A stretch of 64,000 nucleotides of DNA from Sipunculus nudus (Eukaryota > Annelida > Sipuncula > Golfingiida > Sipunculidae), in contig CM049317.1 of NCBI GenBank assembly GCA_026874595.1, positions 40,884,401 through 40,948,400 of the forward strand. The letters are read 5' to 3'. Positions 23,461 to 36,962 of the stretch are shown piece after piece. The translations under genes were made by a program, and so were the position numbers. The number at the start of each line of letters is the position of its first letter. The first letter of the stretch is position 1. The notes under the pieces are model-generated. The model did not search any database. It was given only the letters and a program-made list of their open reading frames with translations, and was not told the DNA's origin.

Positions 23461-25528
23461 GGTTCTAAATGGCCTAATGAAGCTTCAAAAACGCTTGTTT
23501 CGCAGTTTAAATCGATATTTTTGTACAAAACACGAGTTTAAATCGACCATTTTTGTACAAAACACGATCTTGCATCACGCGAAAACCGAGCCGATTTCGG
23601 AGAAAACATCGTTTGTAACTGGCTGTAAATAGTCTATTGAAGCTTCCTAAACGCTTCTTTAGCACTTTAAAACATTCCTTTTTGCGCAAAAGACGAGCAG
23701 GTAGTACTCGAAAACCGAGCTCATTTTGGAGAAAACGACATTTGTAACTGGTTCTAAATGGCCTGATGAAGCTTCTAACACTCTTATTTTGCAGTTGAGA
23801 TGGGCCATTTTTGCACAAAACACGATCTTGAATTACGCGAAAACCGAGCTGATTTCGGCTAAAACGACGTTTGTAACAGGTGCTAAATGGGGTAATGAAG
23901 CTTCTAAAACGCTTCTTCCGCATTTTAAATCGGCCATTTTTGCACAAAACACAATCTTTTATAATGCGAAAACCGAGCTGATTTGGGCGGAAACGATGTT
24001 TTAAACAGGTTCTAAATGGCCTAATGAAGCTTCAAAAACGCTTGTTTCGCAGTTTAAATCGATATTTTTGTACAAAACACGAGTTTAAATCGAACATTTT
24101 TGTACAAAACACGATCTTGCATCACGCGAAAACCGAGCCGATTTCGGAGAAAACATCGTTTTTAACTGGCTGTAAATAGTCTATTGAAGCTTCCTAAACG
24201 CTTCTTTAGCACTTTAAAACATTCCTTTTTGCGCAAAAGACGAGCAGGTAGTACTCGAAAACCGAGCTCATTTTGGAGAAAACGACATTTGTAACTGGTT
24301 CTAAATGGCCTGATGAAGCTTTTAACACTCTTATTTTGCAGTTGAAATGGGCCATTTTTGCAGAAAAAACGATCTTGTATTACGAGAAAACCGAGCTGAT
24401 TTGGGCGGACGAGCTCATATCGGCAAAAACGACGTTAGTAACCGGTTGTAAATTGCGTAATGAAGCTTCTTAAATGCTTCTTTCGCAGTCTAAAAAGGCC
24501 ATTTTTGCACAAAATACGATCTTGTATTGCGCAAAAACCGTGCTGATTTCGGCAAAAAAGACGTTTGTAACAGATGCTAAATGGCCTAATGAAGCTTCTA
24601 AAATGCTTCTTTCGCAATTTAAATCGGCCATTTCTGCACAAAACCATTCTTGTATTACACGAAAACCGAGCTGATTTCGGCGAAAAGGACGTTGGTAACA
24701 AGTTCTAAATGGCTTAATGAAGATTCTAATAGGCTTCTTTCTCAATTTAAATCGGCCAGTTTTGCACAAAACACGATCTTGTATTACGAAAAAATGGAGC
24801 TGATCTCGGCAAAAAAGACGTTTGTAACAGGTTCTAAATGGCACAATGAAACTTCTAAAACGCTTCATTTGCAATTTAAATTGGTAATTTTTGCACAAAA
24901 CACGATCTTGTTTTACGCGAAACGACGTTTGTAACAGGTGTTAAATGGCCTAATGAAGCTTCTAAAAGGCTTCTTTCGCAATTAAAATCGGCCATTTTTG
25001 CACAAAACCATTCTTGTATTTCGCAAAAACCGAGCTGATTTCGGCAAAAAGTACGTTGGTAACAAGTTCTAAATGGCTTAATGAAGATTCTAATAGGCTT
25101 CTTTCTCAATTTAAATCGGCCAGTTTTGCACAAAACACGATCTTGTATTACGCGAAAACCGAGCTGATTTCGGCGAAAACGACGTTTGTAACAGGTTCTA
25201 AATGGCCTGATGAAGCTTGTAAAACGCTTCTTTTGCAATTTTAATCGGCCATTTTTGCACAAAACACGATCTTGAATTACGCGAAAACCGAGCTGATTTC
25301 GGCGAAAACGACGTTTGTAACAGGTGCTTAATGGTGTAATGAAGCTTTTAAAAAGCTTCTTTCGCAATTTAAATCGGCCATTTTTGCACAAAACCATTCT
25401 TATATTACGCGAAAACCGAGCTCATTTCGGCGAAAACGACTTTTGTAACAGGTTCTAAATGGCCTGATGAAGCTTGTAAAACGCTTCTTTCGCAATTTTA
25501 ATCGGCCATTTTTGCACAAAACACGATC
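23281..25528 (+). repeat. 2.25-kb super-repeat, unit 2
   Basis: Matches unit 1 but is about 520 bp shorter. At 25433 gagctcatttcggcgaaaa continues directly into cgacttttgtaacagg, omitting the T, P-like, T, P-like quartet present at 22686-23200 in unit 1. The contraction is close to four whole monomers. Confidence 0.88.
23461..24572 (+). repeat. Double divergent block, copies 7 and 8
   Basis: Same W-X-Y/U-V-W-X-Y-Z order as copies 5/6, with the hybrid Y/U at 23750 and a 547-bp repeat unit. It lacks the extra bases seen in copies 5/6. Confidence 0.91.
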
Positions 25529-25708
25529 TTGAATTACGCGAAAACCGAGCTGATTTCAGCTAAAACGACGTTTGTAACAGGTGCTAAATGGTGTAATGAA
25601 GCTTCTAAAACGCTTCTTCCGCATTTTAAATCGGCCATTTTTGCACAAAACACAATCTTTTAAAATGCGAAAACCGAGCTGATTTGGGCGGAAACGCTGT
25701 TTTAAACA
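24573..25708 (+). repeat. Left array between double blocks 7/8 and 9/10
   Basis: Nine monomers: S-like, T, P-like with the internal loss, S, T, U, U-like, U and V. This is the contracted interval of super-repeat unit 2. Confidence 0.87.
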
Positions 25709-28260
25709 GGTTCTAAATGGCCTAATGAAGCTTCAAAAACGCTTGTTTCGCAGTTTAAATCGATATTTTTGTACAAAACACGATCTTGCATCACGCGAAA
25801 ACCGAGCCGATTTCGGAGAAAACATCGTTTGTAACTGGCTGTAAATAGTCTATTGAAGCTTCCTAAACGCTTCTTTAGCACTTTAAAACATTCCTTTTTG
25901 CGCAAAAGACGAGCAGGTAGTACTCGAAAACCGAGCTCATTTTGGAGAAAACGACATTTGTAACTGGTTCTAAATGGCCTGATGAAGCTTCTAACACTCT
26001 TATTTTGCAGTTGAGATGGGCCATTTTTGCACAAAACACGATCTTGAATTACGCGAAAACCGAGCTGATTTCGGCTAAAACGACGTTTGTAACAGGTGCT
26101 AAATGGGGTAATGAAGCTTCTAAAACGCTTCTTCCGCATTTTAAATCGGCCATTTTTGCACAAAACACAATCTTTTATAATGCGAAAACCGAGCTGATTT
26201 GGGCGGAAACGATGTTTTAAACAGGTTCTAAATGGCCTAATGAAGCTTCAAAAACGCTTGTTTCGCAGTTTAAATCGATATTTTTGTACAAAACACGAGT
26301 TTAAATCGAACATTTTTGTACAAAACACGATCTTGCATCACGCGAAAACCGAGCCGATTTCGGAGAAAACATCGTTTTTAACTGGCTGTAAATAGTCTAT
26401 TGAAGCTTCCTAAACGCTTCTTTAGCACTTTAAAACATTCCTTTTTGCGCAAAAGACGAGCAGGTAGTACTCGAAAACCGAGCTCATTTTGGAGAAAACG
26501 ACATTTGTAACTGGTTCTAAATGGCCTGATGAAGCTTTTAACACTCTTATTTTGCAGTTGAAATGGGCCATTTTTGCAGAAAAAACGATCTTGTATTACG
26601 AGAAAACCGAGCTGATTTGGGCGGACGAGCTCATATCGGCAAAAACGACGTTAGTAACCGGTTGTAAATTGCGTAATGAAGCTTCTTAAATGCTTCTTTC
26701 GCAGTCTAAAAAGGCCATTTTTGCACAAAATACGATCTTGTATTGCGCAAAAACCGTGCTGATTTCGGCAAAAAAGACGTTTGTAACAGATGCTAAATGG
26801 CCTAATGAAGCTTCTAAAATGCTTCTTTCGCAATTTAAATCGGCCATTTCTGCACAAAACCATTCTTGTATTACACGAAAACCGAGCTGATTTCGGCGAA
26901 AAGGACGTTGGTAACAAGTTCTAAATGGCTTAATGAAGATTCTAATAGGCTTCTTTCTCAATTTAAATCGGCCAGTTTTGCACAAAACACGATCTTGTAT
27001 TACGAAAAAATGGAGCTGATCTCGGCAAAAAAGACGTTTGTAACAGGTTCTAAATGGCACAATGAAACTTCTAAAACGCTTCATTTGCAATTTAAATTGG
27101 TAATTTTTGCACAAAACACGATCTTGTTTTACGCGAAACGACGTTTGTAACAGGTGTTAAATGGCCTAATGAAGCTTCTAAAAGGCTTCTTTCGCAATTA
27201 AAATCGGCCATTTTTGCACAAAACCATTCTTGTATTTCGCAAAAACCGAGCTGATTTCGGCAAAAAGTACGTTGGTAACAAGTTCTAAATGGCTTAATGA
27301 AGATTCTAATAGGCTTCTTTCTCAATTTAAATCGGCCAGTTTTGCACAAAACACGATCTTGTATTACGCGAAAACCGAGCTGATTTCGGCGAAAACGACG
27401 TTTGTAACAGGTTCTAAATGGCCTGATGAAGCTTGTAAAACGCTTCTTTTGCAATTTTAATCGGCCATTTTTGCACAAAACACGATCTTGAATTACGCGA
27501 AAACCGAGCTGATTTCGGCGAAAACGACGTTTGTAACAGGTGCTTAATGGTGTAATGAAGCTTTTAAAAAGCTTCTTTCGCAATTTAAATCGGCCATTTT
27601 TGCACAAAACCATTCTTATATTACGCGAAAACCGAGCTCATTTCGGCGAAAAGTACGTTGGTAACAAGTTCTAAATGGCTTAATGAAGATTCTAATAGGC
27701 TTCTTTCTCAATTTAAATCGGCCAGTTTTGCACAAAACACGATCTTGTATTACGCGAAAACCGAGCTGATTTCGGCGAAAAAGACGTTTGTAACAGGTTC
27801 CAAATGGCACAATGAAACTTCTAAAACGCTTCATTTGCAATTTAAATTGGCCATTTTTGCACAAAACACGATCTTTTATTACGCGAAAACCGAGCTGATT
27901 TCGGCAAAAAGTACGTTGGTAACAAGTTCTAAATGGCTTAATGAAGATTCTAATAGGCTTCTTTCTCAATTTAAATCGGCCAGTTTTGCACAAAACACGA
28001 TCTTGTATTACGCGAAAACCGAGCTGATTTCGGCGAAAAAGACGTTTGTAACAGGTTCTAAATGGCACAATGAAACTTCTAAAACGCTTCATTTGCAATT
28101 TAAATTGGCCATTTTTGCACAAAACACGATCTTTTATTACGCGAAAACCGAGCTGATTTCGGCGAAAACGACTTTTGTAACAGGTTCTAAATGGCCTGAT
28201 GAAGCTTGTAAAACGCTTCTTTCGCAATTTTAATCGGCCATTTTTGCACAAAACACGATC
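25529..28260 (+). repeat. 2.73-kb super-repeat, unit 3
   Basis: Again full length: the T, P-like, T, P-like quartet missing from unit 2 is present at 27666-28180, matching unit 1 at an offset of 4980 bp. The unit differs from unit 1 in length chiefly by the 32-bp loss in its first W monomer and a few single bases. Confidence 0.88.
25709..26788 (+). repeat. Double divergent block, copies 9 and 10
   Basis: Same order as copies 5/6 and 7/8, but the first W (25709-25836) is 128 bp instead of 160. Only one copy of the 31/32-bp W duplication remains, so one repeat was precisely removed. The second W, at 26256 onward, keeps both copies. Confidence 0.91.
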
Positions 28261-28569
28261 TTGAATTACGCGAAAACCGAGCTGATTTCGGCTAAAACGA
28301 CGTTTGTAACAGGTGCTAAATGGTGTAATGAAGCTTCTAAAACGCTTCTTCCGCATTTTAAATCGGCCATTTTTGCACAAAACACAATCTTTTATAATGC
28401 GAAAACCGAGCTGATCTCGGCGAAAACGACGTTTGTAACAGGTGCTAAATGGCGAAATGAAGCTTGTAAAATGCTTCTTTCGCAATAGAAATCGGCCATT
28501 TTTGCACAAAACACAATCTTTTATCACTCGAAAACCGAGCTGATTTGGGCGGAAACGACGTTTTAAACA
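26789..28569 (+). repeat. Left array between blocks 9/10 and 11
   Basis: S-like, T, P-like with the internal loss, S, T, U, U-like, S, two T plus P-like pairs, U, V and a K-like monomer (gctaaatggcgaaatgaagc with caatagaaatcgg) immediately before W. From about 28265 the sequence matches 11790 onward (offset 16475). Confidence 0.87.
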
Positions 28570-29133
28570 GGTTCTAAATGGCCTAATGAAGCTTCAAAAA
28601 CGCTTGTTTCGCAGTTTAAATCGATATTTTTGTACAAAACACGAGTTTAAATCGACCATTTTTGTACAAAACACGATCTTGCATCACGCGAAAACCGAGC
28701 CGATTTCGGAGAAAACATCGTTTTTAACTGGCTGTAAATAGTCTATTGAAGCTTCCTAAGCGCATCTTTAGCACTTTAAAACATTCCTTTTTGCGCAAAA
28801 GACGAGCAGGTAGTACTCGAAAACCGAGCTCATTTTGGAGAAAACGACATTTGTAACTGGTTCTAAATGGCCTGATGAAGCTTCTAACATTCTTATTTTG
28901 CAGTTGAAATGGGCCATTTTTGCAGAAAAAACGATCTTGTATTACGAGAAAACCGAGCTGATTTGGGCGGACGAGCTCATATCGGCAAAAACGACGTTTG
29001 TAACTGGTTGTAAATTGCGTAATGAAGCTTCTTAAATGCTTCTGTCGCAGTTTAAAAAGGCTATTTTTGCACAAAACCATTCTTGTATTACACGAAAACC
29101 GAGCTGATTTCGGCGAAAAGGACGTTGGTAACA
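28570..29133 (+). repeat. Divergent W-X-Y-Z block, copy 11 (hybrid Z)
   Basis: Belongs to the copy 3/4 sub-family (cctaagcgcatctttagc in X, hybrid Z of 128 bp). Offset to copy 3 is 16475 bp over more than 1 kb, so a segment was transposed or exchanged over that distance within the array, or the intervening units arose by later expansion. Confidence 0.92.
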
Positions 29134-32100
29134 AGTTCTAAATGGCTTAATGAAGATTCAAATAGGCTTCTTTCTCAATTTAAATCGGCCAGTTTTGCAC
29201 AAAACACGATCTTGTATTACGCGAAAACCGAGCTGATCTCGGCAAAAAAGACGTTTGTAACAGGTTCTAAATGGCACAATGAAACTTCTAAAACGCTTCA
29301 TTTGCAATTTAAATTGGTAATTTTTGCACAAATTACAATCTTTTATAATGCAAAAACCGAGCTGATCTCGGCAAAAACGACGTTTGTAACAGGTGCTAAA
29401 TGGCCTTATGAAGCTTCTAAAACGCTTGTTTTGCAATTTAAATCGGCCATTTTTGCACAAAACACGATCTTGTATTACGCGAAAACCGAGCTGATCTCGG
29501 CGAAAACGACGTTTGTAACAGGTGCTAAATGGCCTAATGAAGCTTCCAAAACGCTTGTTTTGCAATTTAAATCGGCCATTTTTGCACAAAACACGATCTT
29601 GTATTACGCGAAAACCAAGCTGATTTCGGCAAAAACGACGTTTGTTACAGGTTCTAAATGGCGTAATGAAGATTCTAAAACTCTTCTTTCGCAATAGAAA
29701 TCGGACATTTTTGCACAAAACACAATCTTTTATAACTCGAAAACCCAGTTGATCTCTGCGAAAACGACGTTTGTTACAGGTGTTAATGGCTAAATGAAGC
29801 TTTGTAAAACGCTTCTTTCGCAATTTAAATCGGCCATTTTTGCACAAAACACGATCTTGTATTACGCGATAACCGAGCTGATTTCGGCGAAAACGACGTT
29901 TGTAACAGGGGCTAATTGGCCTAATGAAGCATCGAAAACGCTTGTTTCGCATTTTAAATCGGCCATTTTTGCATAAAACACGATCTTGTATTACGCGAAA
30001 ACCGAGCTAATTTCGGCGAAAACGACGTTTGTAACAGGGTCTAAATGGCCTAATGAAGCTTCTAAATCGCTTGTTTTGCTATTTAAATCGGCCATTTTTG
30101 CACAAAACACGATCTTGTATTACGCCAAAACCGAGCTGATTTCGGCAAAAACGACGTTTGTAACAGGTGCTAAATTCTGTAATGAAGCTTCTAAAACGCT
30201 TCTTTCGCAATAGAAATCGGCCATTTTTGCACAAGACACAATATTTTATCACTCGAAAACCGAGCTGATCTCGGCGAAAACGACGTTTGTAACAGGTGCT
30301 AAATGGCTTAATGAAGCTTTGTAAAATGCTTCTTTCGCAATTTAAATCGGCCATTTTTGCACAAAACACGATCTTGTATTACGCGAAAACCGAGCTGATT
30401 TCGGCGAAAACGACGTTTGTAACAGGTGCTAATTGGCCTAATGAAGCTTCGAAAAGGCTTGTTTCGCATTTTAAATCGGCCATTTTTGCATAAAACACGA
30501 TCTTGTATTACGCGAAAACCGAGCTGATTTCGGCGAAAACGACGTTTGTAAGAGGTGCTAAATGGCCTAATGAAGCTTTTAAAAGGCTTCTTTCGCAATT
30601 TAAATCGGCCATTTATGCACAAAACCATTCTTATATTACGCGAAAACCGAGCTGATTTCGGCGAAAAGTAGGTTGGTAACAAGTTCTAAATGGCTTAATG
30701 AAGATTCTAATAGGCTTCTTTCTCAATTTAAATCGGCCAGTTTTGCACAAAACACGATCTTGTATTACGCGAAAACCGAGCTGATTTCGGCGAAAAAGAC
30801 GTTTGTAACAGGTGCTAAATGGCCTAATGAAGCTTCTAAAAGGCTTCTTTCGCAATTTAAATCAGCCATTTTTGCACAAAACCATTCTTGTATTTCGCGA
30901 AAACCAAGCTGATTTCGGGAAAAACGACGTTTGTAACAGGTGCTAAATGCTGTAATGAAGCTTCTAAAACGCTTCTTTCGCAATAGAAATCGGCCAGTTT
31001 TGCACAAAACACAATATTTTATCACTCGAAAACCGAGCTGATCTCGGCGAAAACGACGTTTGTAACAGGTGCTAAATGGCTTAATGAAGCTTTGTAAAAT
31101 GCTTCTTTCGCAATTTAAATCGGCCATTTTTGCACAAAACACGATCTTGTATTACGCGAAAACCGAGCTAATTTCGGCGAAAACGACGTTTGTAACAGGT
31201 GCTAATTGGCCTAATGAAGCTTCGAAAACGCTTGTTTCGCATTTTAAATCGGCCATTTTTGCATAAAACACGATCTTGTATTACGCGAAAACCGAGCTGA
31301 TTTCGGCGAAAACGACGTTTGTAAGAGGTGCTAAATGTTCTAATGAAGCTTTTAAAAGGCTTCTTTCGCAATTTAAATCGGCCATTTATGCACAAAACCA
31401 TTCTTATATTACGCGAAAACCGAGCTCATTTCGGCGAAAAGTACGTTGGTAACAAGTACTAAATGGCTTAATGAAGATTCTAATAGGCTTCTTTCTCAAT
31501 TTAAATCGGCCAGTTTTGCACAAAACACGATCTTGTATTACGCGAAAACCGAGCTGATTTCGGCGAAAAAGACGTTTGTAACAGGTTCTAAATGGCACGA
31601 TGAAACTTCTAAAACGCTTCATTTGCAATTTAAATTGGCCATTTTTGCACAAAACACGATCTTGTATTACGCGAAAACCGAGCTGATTTCGGCAAAAACG
31701 ACGTTTGTTACAGGTTCTAAATGGCTTAATGAATATTCTAATAGGCTTCTTTCTCAATTTAAATCGGCCAGTTTTGCACAAAACACGATCTTGTATTACG
31801 CGAAAACCGAGCTGATTTCGGCGAAAAAGACGTTTGTAACAGGTTCCAAATGCCCCAATGAAACTTATAAAACGCTTCATTTGCAATTTAAATTGGCCAT
31901 TTTTGCACAAAACACGATCTTTTATTACGCGAAAACCGAGCTGATTTCGGCGAAAACGACGTTTGTAACAGGTTCTGAATGGCCTGATGAAGCTTGTAAA
32001 ACGCTTCTTTCGCAATTTTAATCGGCCATTTTTGCACAAAACACGATCTTGAATTACGCATAAACCGAGCTGATTTCGGCTAAAACGACGTTTGTAACAG

Positions 32101-32357
32101 GTGCTAAATGGTGTAATGAAGCTTCTAAAACGCTTCTTCCGCATTTTAAATCGGCCATTTTTGCACAAAACACAATCTTTTATAATGCGAAAACCGAGCT
32201 GATCTCGGCGAAAACGACGTTTGTAACAGGTGCTAAATGGCGAAATGAAGCTTGTAAAATGCTTCTTTCGCAATAGAAATCGGCCATTTTTGCACAAAAC
32301 ACAATCTTTTATCACTCGAAAACCGAGCTGATTTGGGCGGAAACGACGTTTTAAACA
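29134..32357 (+). repeat. Left array between blocks 11 and 12
   Basis: T, P-like, Q-like, L, R, Q, K, L, R, S, T, S, K, L, R, S, T monomers in several partial runs of the 7-mer order, then P-like, T, P-like, U, V and K-like. The 30.3-31.4 kb part resembles the 7-mer region at 3.3-6.9 kb. A U monomer at about 32058 has gcataaaccgag in place of gcgaaaaccgag. Confidence 0.86.
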
Positions 32358-34385
32358 GGTTCTAAATGGCCTAATGAAGCTTCAAAAACGCTTGTTTCGC
32401 AGTTTAAATCGATATTTTTGTACAAAACACGAGTTTAAATCGACCATTTTTGTACAAAACACGATCTTGCATCACGCGAAAACCGAGCCGATTTCGGAGA
32501 AAACATCGTTTTTAACTGGCTGTAAATAGTCTATTGAAGCTTCCTAAGCGCATCTTTAGCAATTTAAAACATTCCTTTTTGCGCAAAAGACGAGCAGGTA
32601 GTACTCGAAAACCGAGCTCATTTTGGAGAAAACGACATTTGTAACTGGTTCTAAATGGCCTGATGAAGCTTCTAACATTCTTATTTTGCAGTTGAAATGG
32701 GCCATTTTTGCAGAAAAAAACGATCTTGTATTACGAGAAAACCGAGCTGATTTGGGCGGACGAGCTCATATCGGCAAATACGACGTTTGTAACTGGTTGT
32801 AAATTGCGTAATGAAGCTTCTTAAATGCTTCTTTCGCAGTTTAAAAAGGCTATTTTTGCACAAAACCATTCTTGTATTACACGAAAACCGAGCTGATTTC
32901 GGCGAAAAGTACGTTGGTAACAAGTTCTAAATGGCTTAATGAAGATTCTAATAGGCTTCTTTCTCAATTTAAATCGGCCAGTTTTGCACAAAACACGATC
33001 TTGTATTACGCGAAAACCGAGCTGATTTCGGCGAAAAAGACGTTTGTAACAGGTGCTAAATGGCCTAATGAAGCTTGTAAAAGGCTTCTTTCGCAATTTA
33101 AATCAGCCATTTTTGCACAAAACCATTCTTGTATTTCGCGAAAACCAAGCTGATTTCGGGAAAAACGACGTTTGTAACAGGTGCTAAATGCTGTAATGAA
33201 GCTTCTAAAACGCTTCTTTCGCAATAGAAATCGGCCAGTTTTGCACAAAACACGATCTTGTATTACGCGAAAACCGAGCTGATTTCGGCGAAAACGACGT
33301 TTGTAACAGGTTCTAAATGGCCTGATGAAGCTTGTAAAACGCTTCTTTCGCAATTTTAATCGGCCATTTTTGCACAAAACACGATCTTGTATTACGCGAA
33401 AACCGAGCTGATTTCGGCGAAAACGACGTTTGTAACAGGTGCTAAATGGTGTAATAAAGCTTCTAAAACGCTTCTTCCGCATTTTAAATCGGCCATTTTT
33501 GCACAAAACACAATCTTTTATAATGCGAAAACCGTGCTGATCTCGGCGAAAACGACGTTTGTAACAGGTGCTAAATGGCGTAATGAAGCTTGTAAAATGC
33601 TCTTTCGCAATAGAAATCGGCCATTTTTGCACAAAACACAATCTTTTATCACTCGAAAACCGAGCTGATTTGGGCGGAAACGACGTTTTAAACAGGTTCT
33701 AAATGGCCTAATGAAGCTTCAAAAACGCTTGTTTCGCAGTTTAAATCGGCCCTTTTTGCATAAAACACGATCTTGTATTACGCGAAAACCGAGCTGATTT
33801 CGGCGAAAACGACGTTTGTAAGAGGTGCTAAATGGCCTAATGAAGCTTCTAAAACGCTTCTTTCGCAATAGAAATCGGCCAGTTTTGCACAAAACACGAT
33901 CTTGTATTACGCGAAAACCGAGCTGATTTCGGCGAAAACGACGTTTGTAACAGGTTGTAAATGGCCTGATGAAGCTTGTAAAACGCTTCTTTCGCAATTT
34001 TAATCGGCCATTTTTGCACAAAACACGATCTTGTATTACGCGAAAACCGAGCTGATTCGGCGAAAACGACGTTTGTAACAGGTGCTAAATGGTGTAATAA
34101 AGCTTCTAAAACGCTTCTTCCGCATTTTAAATCGGCCATTTTTGCACAAAACACAATCTTTTATAATGCGAAAACCGTGCTGATCTCGGCGAAAACGACG
34201 TTCGTAACAGGTGCTAAATGGCGTAATGAAGCTTGTAAAATGCTTCTTTCGCAATAGAAATCGGCCATTTTTGCACAAAACACAATCTTTTATCACTCGA
34301 AAACCGAGCTGATTTGGGCGGAAACGACGTTTTAAACAGGTTCTAAATGGCCTAATGAAGCTTCAAAAACGCTTGTTTCGCAATT
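30345..34385 (+). repeat. 4.04-kb super-repeat, unit 1
   Basis: Matches 34386-37426 at an offset of 4040-4041 bp. It includes block 12. Near its end it contains an internal repeat of about 0.64 kb: U- and V-type monomers with the rare word gtgtaataaagc occur at about 33449 and 34091. Confidence 0.85.
32358..32922 (+). repeat. Divergent W-X-Y-Z block, copy 12 (hybrid Z)
   Basis: Copy 3/4 sub-family, with agcaatttaaaac in X (agcactttaaaac elsewhere) and cggcaaatacgacg in Y, both shared only with copy 13. One extra A lies in the Y poly-A near 32714. Confidence 0.92.
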
Positions 34386-36399
34386 TAAATCGCCATTTTT
34401 GCACAAAACACGATCTTGTATTACGCGAAAACCGAGCTGATTTCGGCGAAAACGACGTTTGTAACAGGTGCTAATTGGCCTAATGAAGCTTCGAAAAGGC
34501 TTGTTTCGCATTTTAAATCGGCCATTTTTGCATAAAACACGATCTTGTATACGCGAAAACCGAGCTGATTTCGGCGAAAACGACGTTTGTAAGAGGTGCT
34601 AAATGGCCTAATGAAGCTTTTAAAAGGCTTCTTTCGCAATTTAAATCGGCCATTTATGCACAAAACCATTCTTATATTACGCGAAAACCGAGCTGATTTC
34701 GGCGAAAAGTAGGTTGGTAACAAGTTCTAAATGGCTTAATGAAGATTCTAATAGGCTTCTTTCTCAATTTAAATCGGCCAGTTTTGCACAAAACACGATC
34801 TTGTATTACGCGAAAACCGAGCTGATTTCGGCGAAAAAGACGTTTGTAACAGGTGCTAAATGGCCTAATGAAGCTTCTAAAAGGCTTCTTTCGCAATTTA
34901 AATCAGCCATTTTTGCACAAAACCATTCTTGTATTTCGCGAAAACCAAGCTGATTTCGGGAAAAACGACGTTTGTAACAGGTGCTAAATGCTGTAATGAA
35001 GCTTCTAAAACGCTTCTTTCGCAATAGAAATCGGCCAGTTTTGCACAAAACACAATATTTTATCACTCGAAAACCGAGCTGATCTCGGCGAAAACGACGT
35101 TTGTAACAGGTGCTAAATGGCTTAATGAAGCTTTGTAAAATGCTTCTTTCGCAATTTAAATCGGCCATTTTTGCACAAAACACGATCTTGTATTACGCGA
35201 AAACCGAGCTAATTTCGGCGAAAACGACGTTTGTAACAGGTGCTAATTGGCCTAATGAAGCTTCGAAAACGCTTGTTTCGCATTTTAAATCGGCCATTTT
35301 TGCATAAAACACGATCTTGTATTACGCGAAAACCGAGCTGATTTCGGCGAAAACGACGTTTGTAAGAGGTGCTAAATGTTCTAATGAAGCTTTTAAAAGG
35401 CTTCTTTCGCAATTTAAATCGGCCATTTATGCACAAAACCATTCTTATATTACGCGAAAACCGAGCTCATTTCGGCGAAAAGTACGTTGGTAACAAGTAC
35501 TAAATGGCTTAATGAAGATTCTAATAGGCTTCTTTCTCAATTTAAATCGGCCAGTTTTGCACAAAACACGATCTTGTATTACGCGAAAACCGAGCTGATT
35601 TCGGCGAAAAAGACGTTTGTAACAGGTTCTAAATGGCACGATGAAACTTCTAAACGCTTCATTTGCAATTTAAATTGGCCATTTTTGCACAAAACACGAT
35701 CTTGTATTACGCGAAAACCGAGCTGATTTCGGCAAAAACGACGTTTGTTACAGGTTCTAAATGGCTTAATGAATATTCTAATAGGCTTCTTTCTCAATTT
35801 AAATCGGCCAGTTTTGCACAAAACACGATCTTGTATTACGCGAAAACCGAGCTGATTTCGGCGAAAAAGACGTTTGTAACAGGTTCCAAATGGCCCAATG
35901 AACTTATAAAACGCTTCATTTGCAATTTAAATTGGCCATTTTTGCACAAAACACGATCTTTTATTACGCGAAAACCGAGCTGATTTCGGCGAAAACGACG
36001 TTTGTAACAGGTTCTGAATGGCCTGATGAAGCTTGTAAAACGCTTCTTTCGCAATTTTAATCGGCCATTTTTGCACAAAAACACGATCTTGAATTACGCA
36101 TAAACCGAGCTGATTTCGGCTAAAACGACGTTTGTAACAGGTTGCTAAATGGTGTAATGAAGCTTCTAAAACGCTTCTTCCGCATTTTAAATCGGCCATT
36201 TTTGCACAAAACACAATCTTTTATAATGCGAAAACCGAGCTGATCTCGGCGAAAACGACGTTTGTAACAGGTGCTAAATGGCGAAATGAAGCTTGTAAAA
36301 TGCTTCTTTCGCAATAGAAATCGGCCATTTTTGCACAAAAACACAATCTTTTATCACTCGAAAACCGAGCTGATTTGGGCGGAAACGACGTTTTAAACA
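32923..36399 (+). repeat. Left array between blocks 12 and 13
   Basis: T, S, K, U, V and K-like monomers, then the junction into super-repeat unit 2 at about 34386 and a run R, S, T, S, K, L, R, S, T, P-like, T, P-like, U, V, K-like. Single-base indels are frequent from 33600 on, mostly absent from the paralogous positions 4041 bp away. Confidence 0.85.
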
Positions 36400-36962
36400 G
36401 GTTCTAAATGGCCTAATGAAGCTTCAAAAACGCTTGTTTCGCAGTTTAAATCGATATTTTTGTACAAAACACGAGTTTAAATCGACCATTTTTGTACAAA
36501 ACACGATCTTGCATCACGCGAAAACCGAGCCGATTTCGGAGAAAACATCGTTTTTAACTGGCTGTAAATAGTCTATTGAAGCTTCCTAAGCGCATCTTTA
36601 GCAATTTAAAACATTCCTTTTTGCGCAAAAGACGAGCAGGTAGTACTCGAAAACCGAGCTCATTTTGGAGAAAACGACATTTGTAACTGGTTCTAAATGG
36701 CCTGATGAAGCTTCTAACATTCTTATTTTGCAGTTGAAATGGGCCATTTTGCAGAAAAAACGATCTTGTATTACGAGAAAACCGAGCTGATTTGGGCGGA
36801 CGAGCTCATATCGGCAAATACGACGTTTGTAACTGGTTGTAAATTGCGTAATGAAGCTTCTTAAATGCTTCTTTCGCAGTTTAAAAAGGCTATTTTTGCA
36901 CAAAACCATTCTTGTATTACACGAAAACCGAGCTGATTTCGGCGAAAAGTACGTTGGTAACA
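36400..36962 (+). repeat. Divergent W-X-Y-Z block, copy 13 (hybrid Z)
   Basis: Last divergent block in the window, paired with copy 12 (offset about 4042 bp). Y lacks one T in gggccattttgcag at about 36750. No X-type word gtaaatagtctattg occurs after this block. Confidence 0.92.
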
